This document shows positions 6,649 to 6,721 of a stretch of 6,721 nt of DNA, piece after piece. A program made the translations under genes and the position numbers. The first letter of the stretch is position 1. Each line of letters starts with the position of its first letter. Below the pieces are notes generated by a model, which was not told the DNA's origin, did not search any database, and was given only the letters and a program-made list of their open reading frames with translations. Source of the stretch: Microthrixaceae bacterium (GTDB lineage Bacteria; Actinomycetota; Acidimicrobiia; Acidimicrobiales; Acidimicrobilacustridaceae); assembly GCA_023264915.1 (NCBI GenBank), contig JAHFUU010000142.1:1-6721 (forward strand), in the 5' to 3' direction.

Positions 6649-6693
6649 TCCTCGCCCGCCTCGCCCATAACCCGCGCCGCCCCACGGGCGGGC

Positions 6694-6721
6694 GCCGTGA
6701 ACCCTGCCCGCATGGGGCCCC
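6694..6721 (+). repeat. 28-bp direct repeat, copy 2 (runs to window edge)
   Basis: This copy is identical over all 28 bases to 6611-6638 and starts 83 bp later. The match ends only because the window ends, so the repeated unit may be longer. The 55-base interval between copies is C-rich and shows no gene. Confidence 0.85.

Noticed and set aside
6653..6694. CGCCCGCC/GGCGGGCG inverted repeat between the two 28-bp repeats
   Set aside because: The arms are pure GC in a very GC-rich stretch with a 26-base loop, so a chance origin is likely.
5796..6713. 305-codon minus-strand open frame over the PadR gene
   Set aside because: It is antisense to a well-supported PadR gene and crosses its promoter and downstream repeats. 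Its composition is that of a high-GC shadow frame with no recognisable domain.

Overview
The window is high-GC DNA with dense codon use and clear Shine-Dalgarno sites. It suggests a high-GC bacterium, most likely an actinobacterial lineage, although the sequence alone does not fix the taxon. It holds three genuine protein genes.

Layout. (1) Positions 3-2703, plus strand: a large VWA-domain protein of the NorD/CbbO family. It enters from beyond the left edge. Its reading frame is broken at a run of six C (1249-1254), so it reads as an N-terminal helical-repeat part and a C-terminal acidic-linker/VWA part. Removing one C joins the two halves into one protein of at least 899 residues. (2) Positions 2704-2832: a short convergent intergenic spacer. 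(3) Positions 2833-5652, minus strand: a 939-residue molybdopterin oxidoreductase catalytic subunit of the type II (Asp-ligated) DMSO reductase family. It has an FS0 iron-sulfur motif, no Tat signal, and no beta (multi-[4Fe-4S]) subunit gene on the downstream side inside the window. (4) Positions 5653-6029: a 377-base divergent regulatory region with a perfect 16-bp palindrome, a pair of direct repeats and an inverted repeat nearer the Mo enzyme gene. (5) Positions 6030-6605, plus strand: a PadR-type transcriptional regulator with an unusual Gly/Arg-rich N-terminal tail. (6) Positions 6606-6721: a hairpin, and two identical 28-bp direct repeats 83 bp apart, the second running to the window edge.

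How the parts may work together (inference). The PadR regulator is divergent from the molybdoenzyme gene and may control itself, the enzyme, or both, through the shared spacer. NorD/CbbO/CoxE-type VWA proteins work with MoxR-type AAA+ ATPases as metalloenzyme maturation or activation machines, so the VWA protein next to a molybdoenzyme could be part of its maturation. The two genes are convergent rather than co-transcribed, and no AAA+ partner lies in the window, so this link is only a hypothesis. No RNA genes, CRISPR arrays or transposases were seen.
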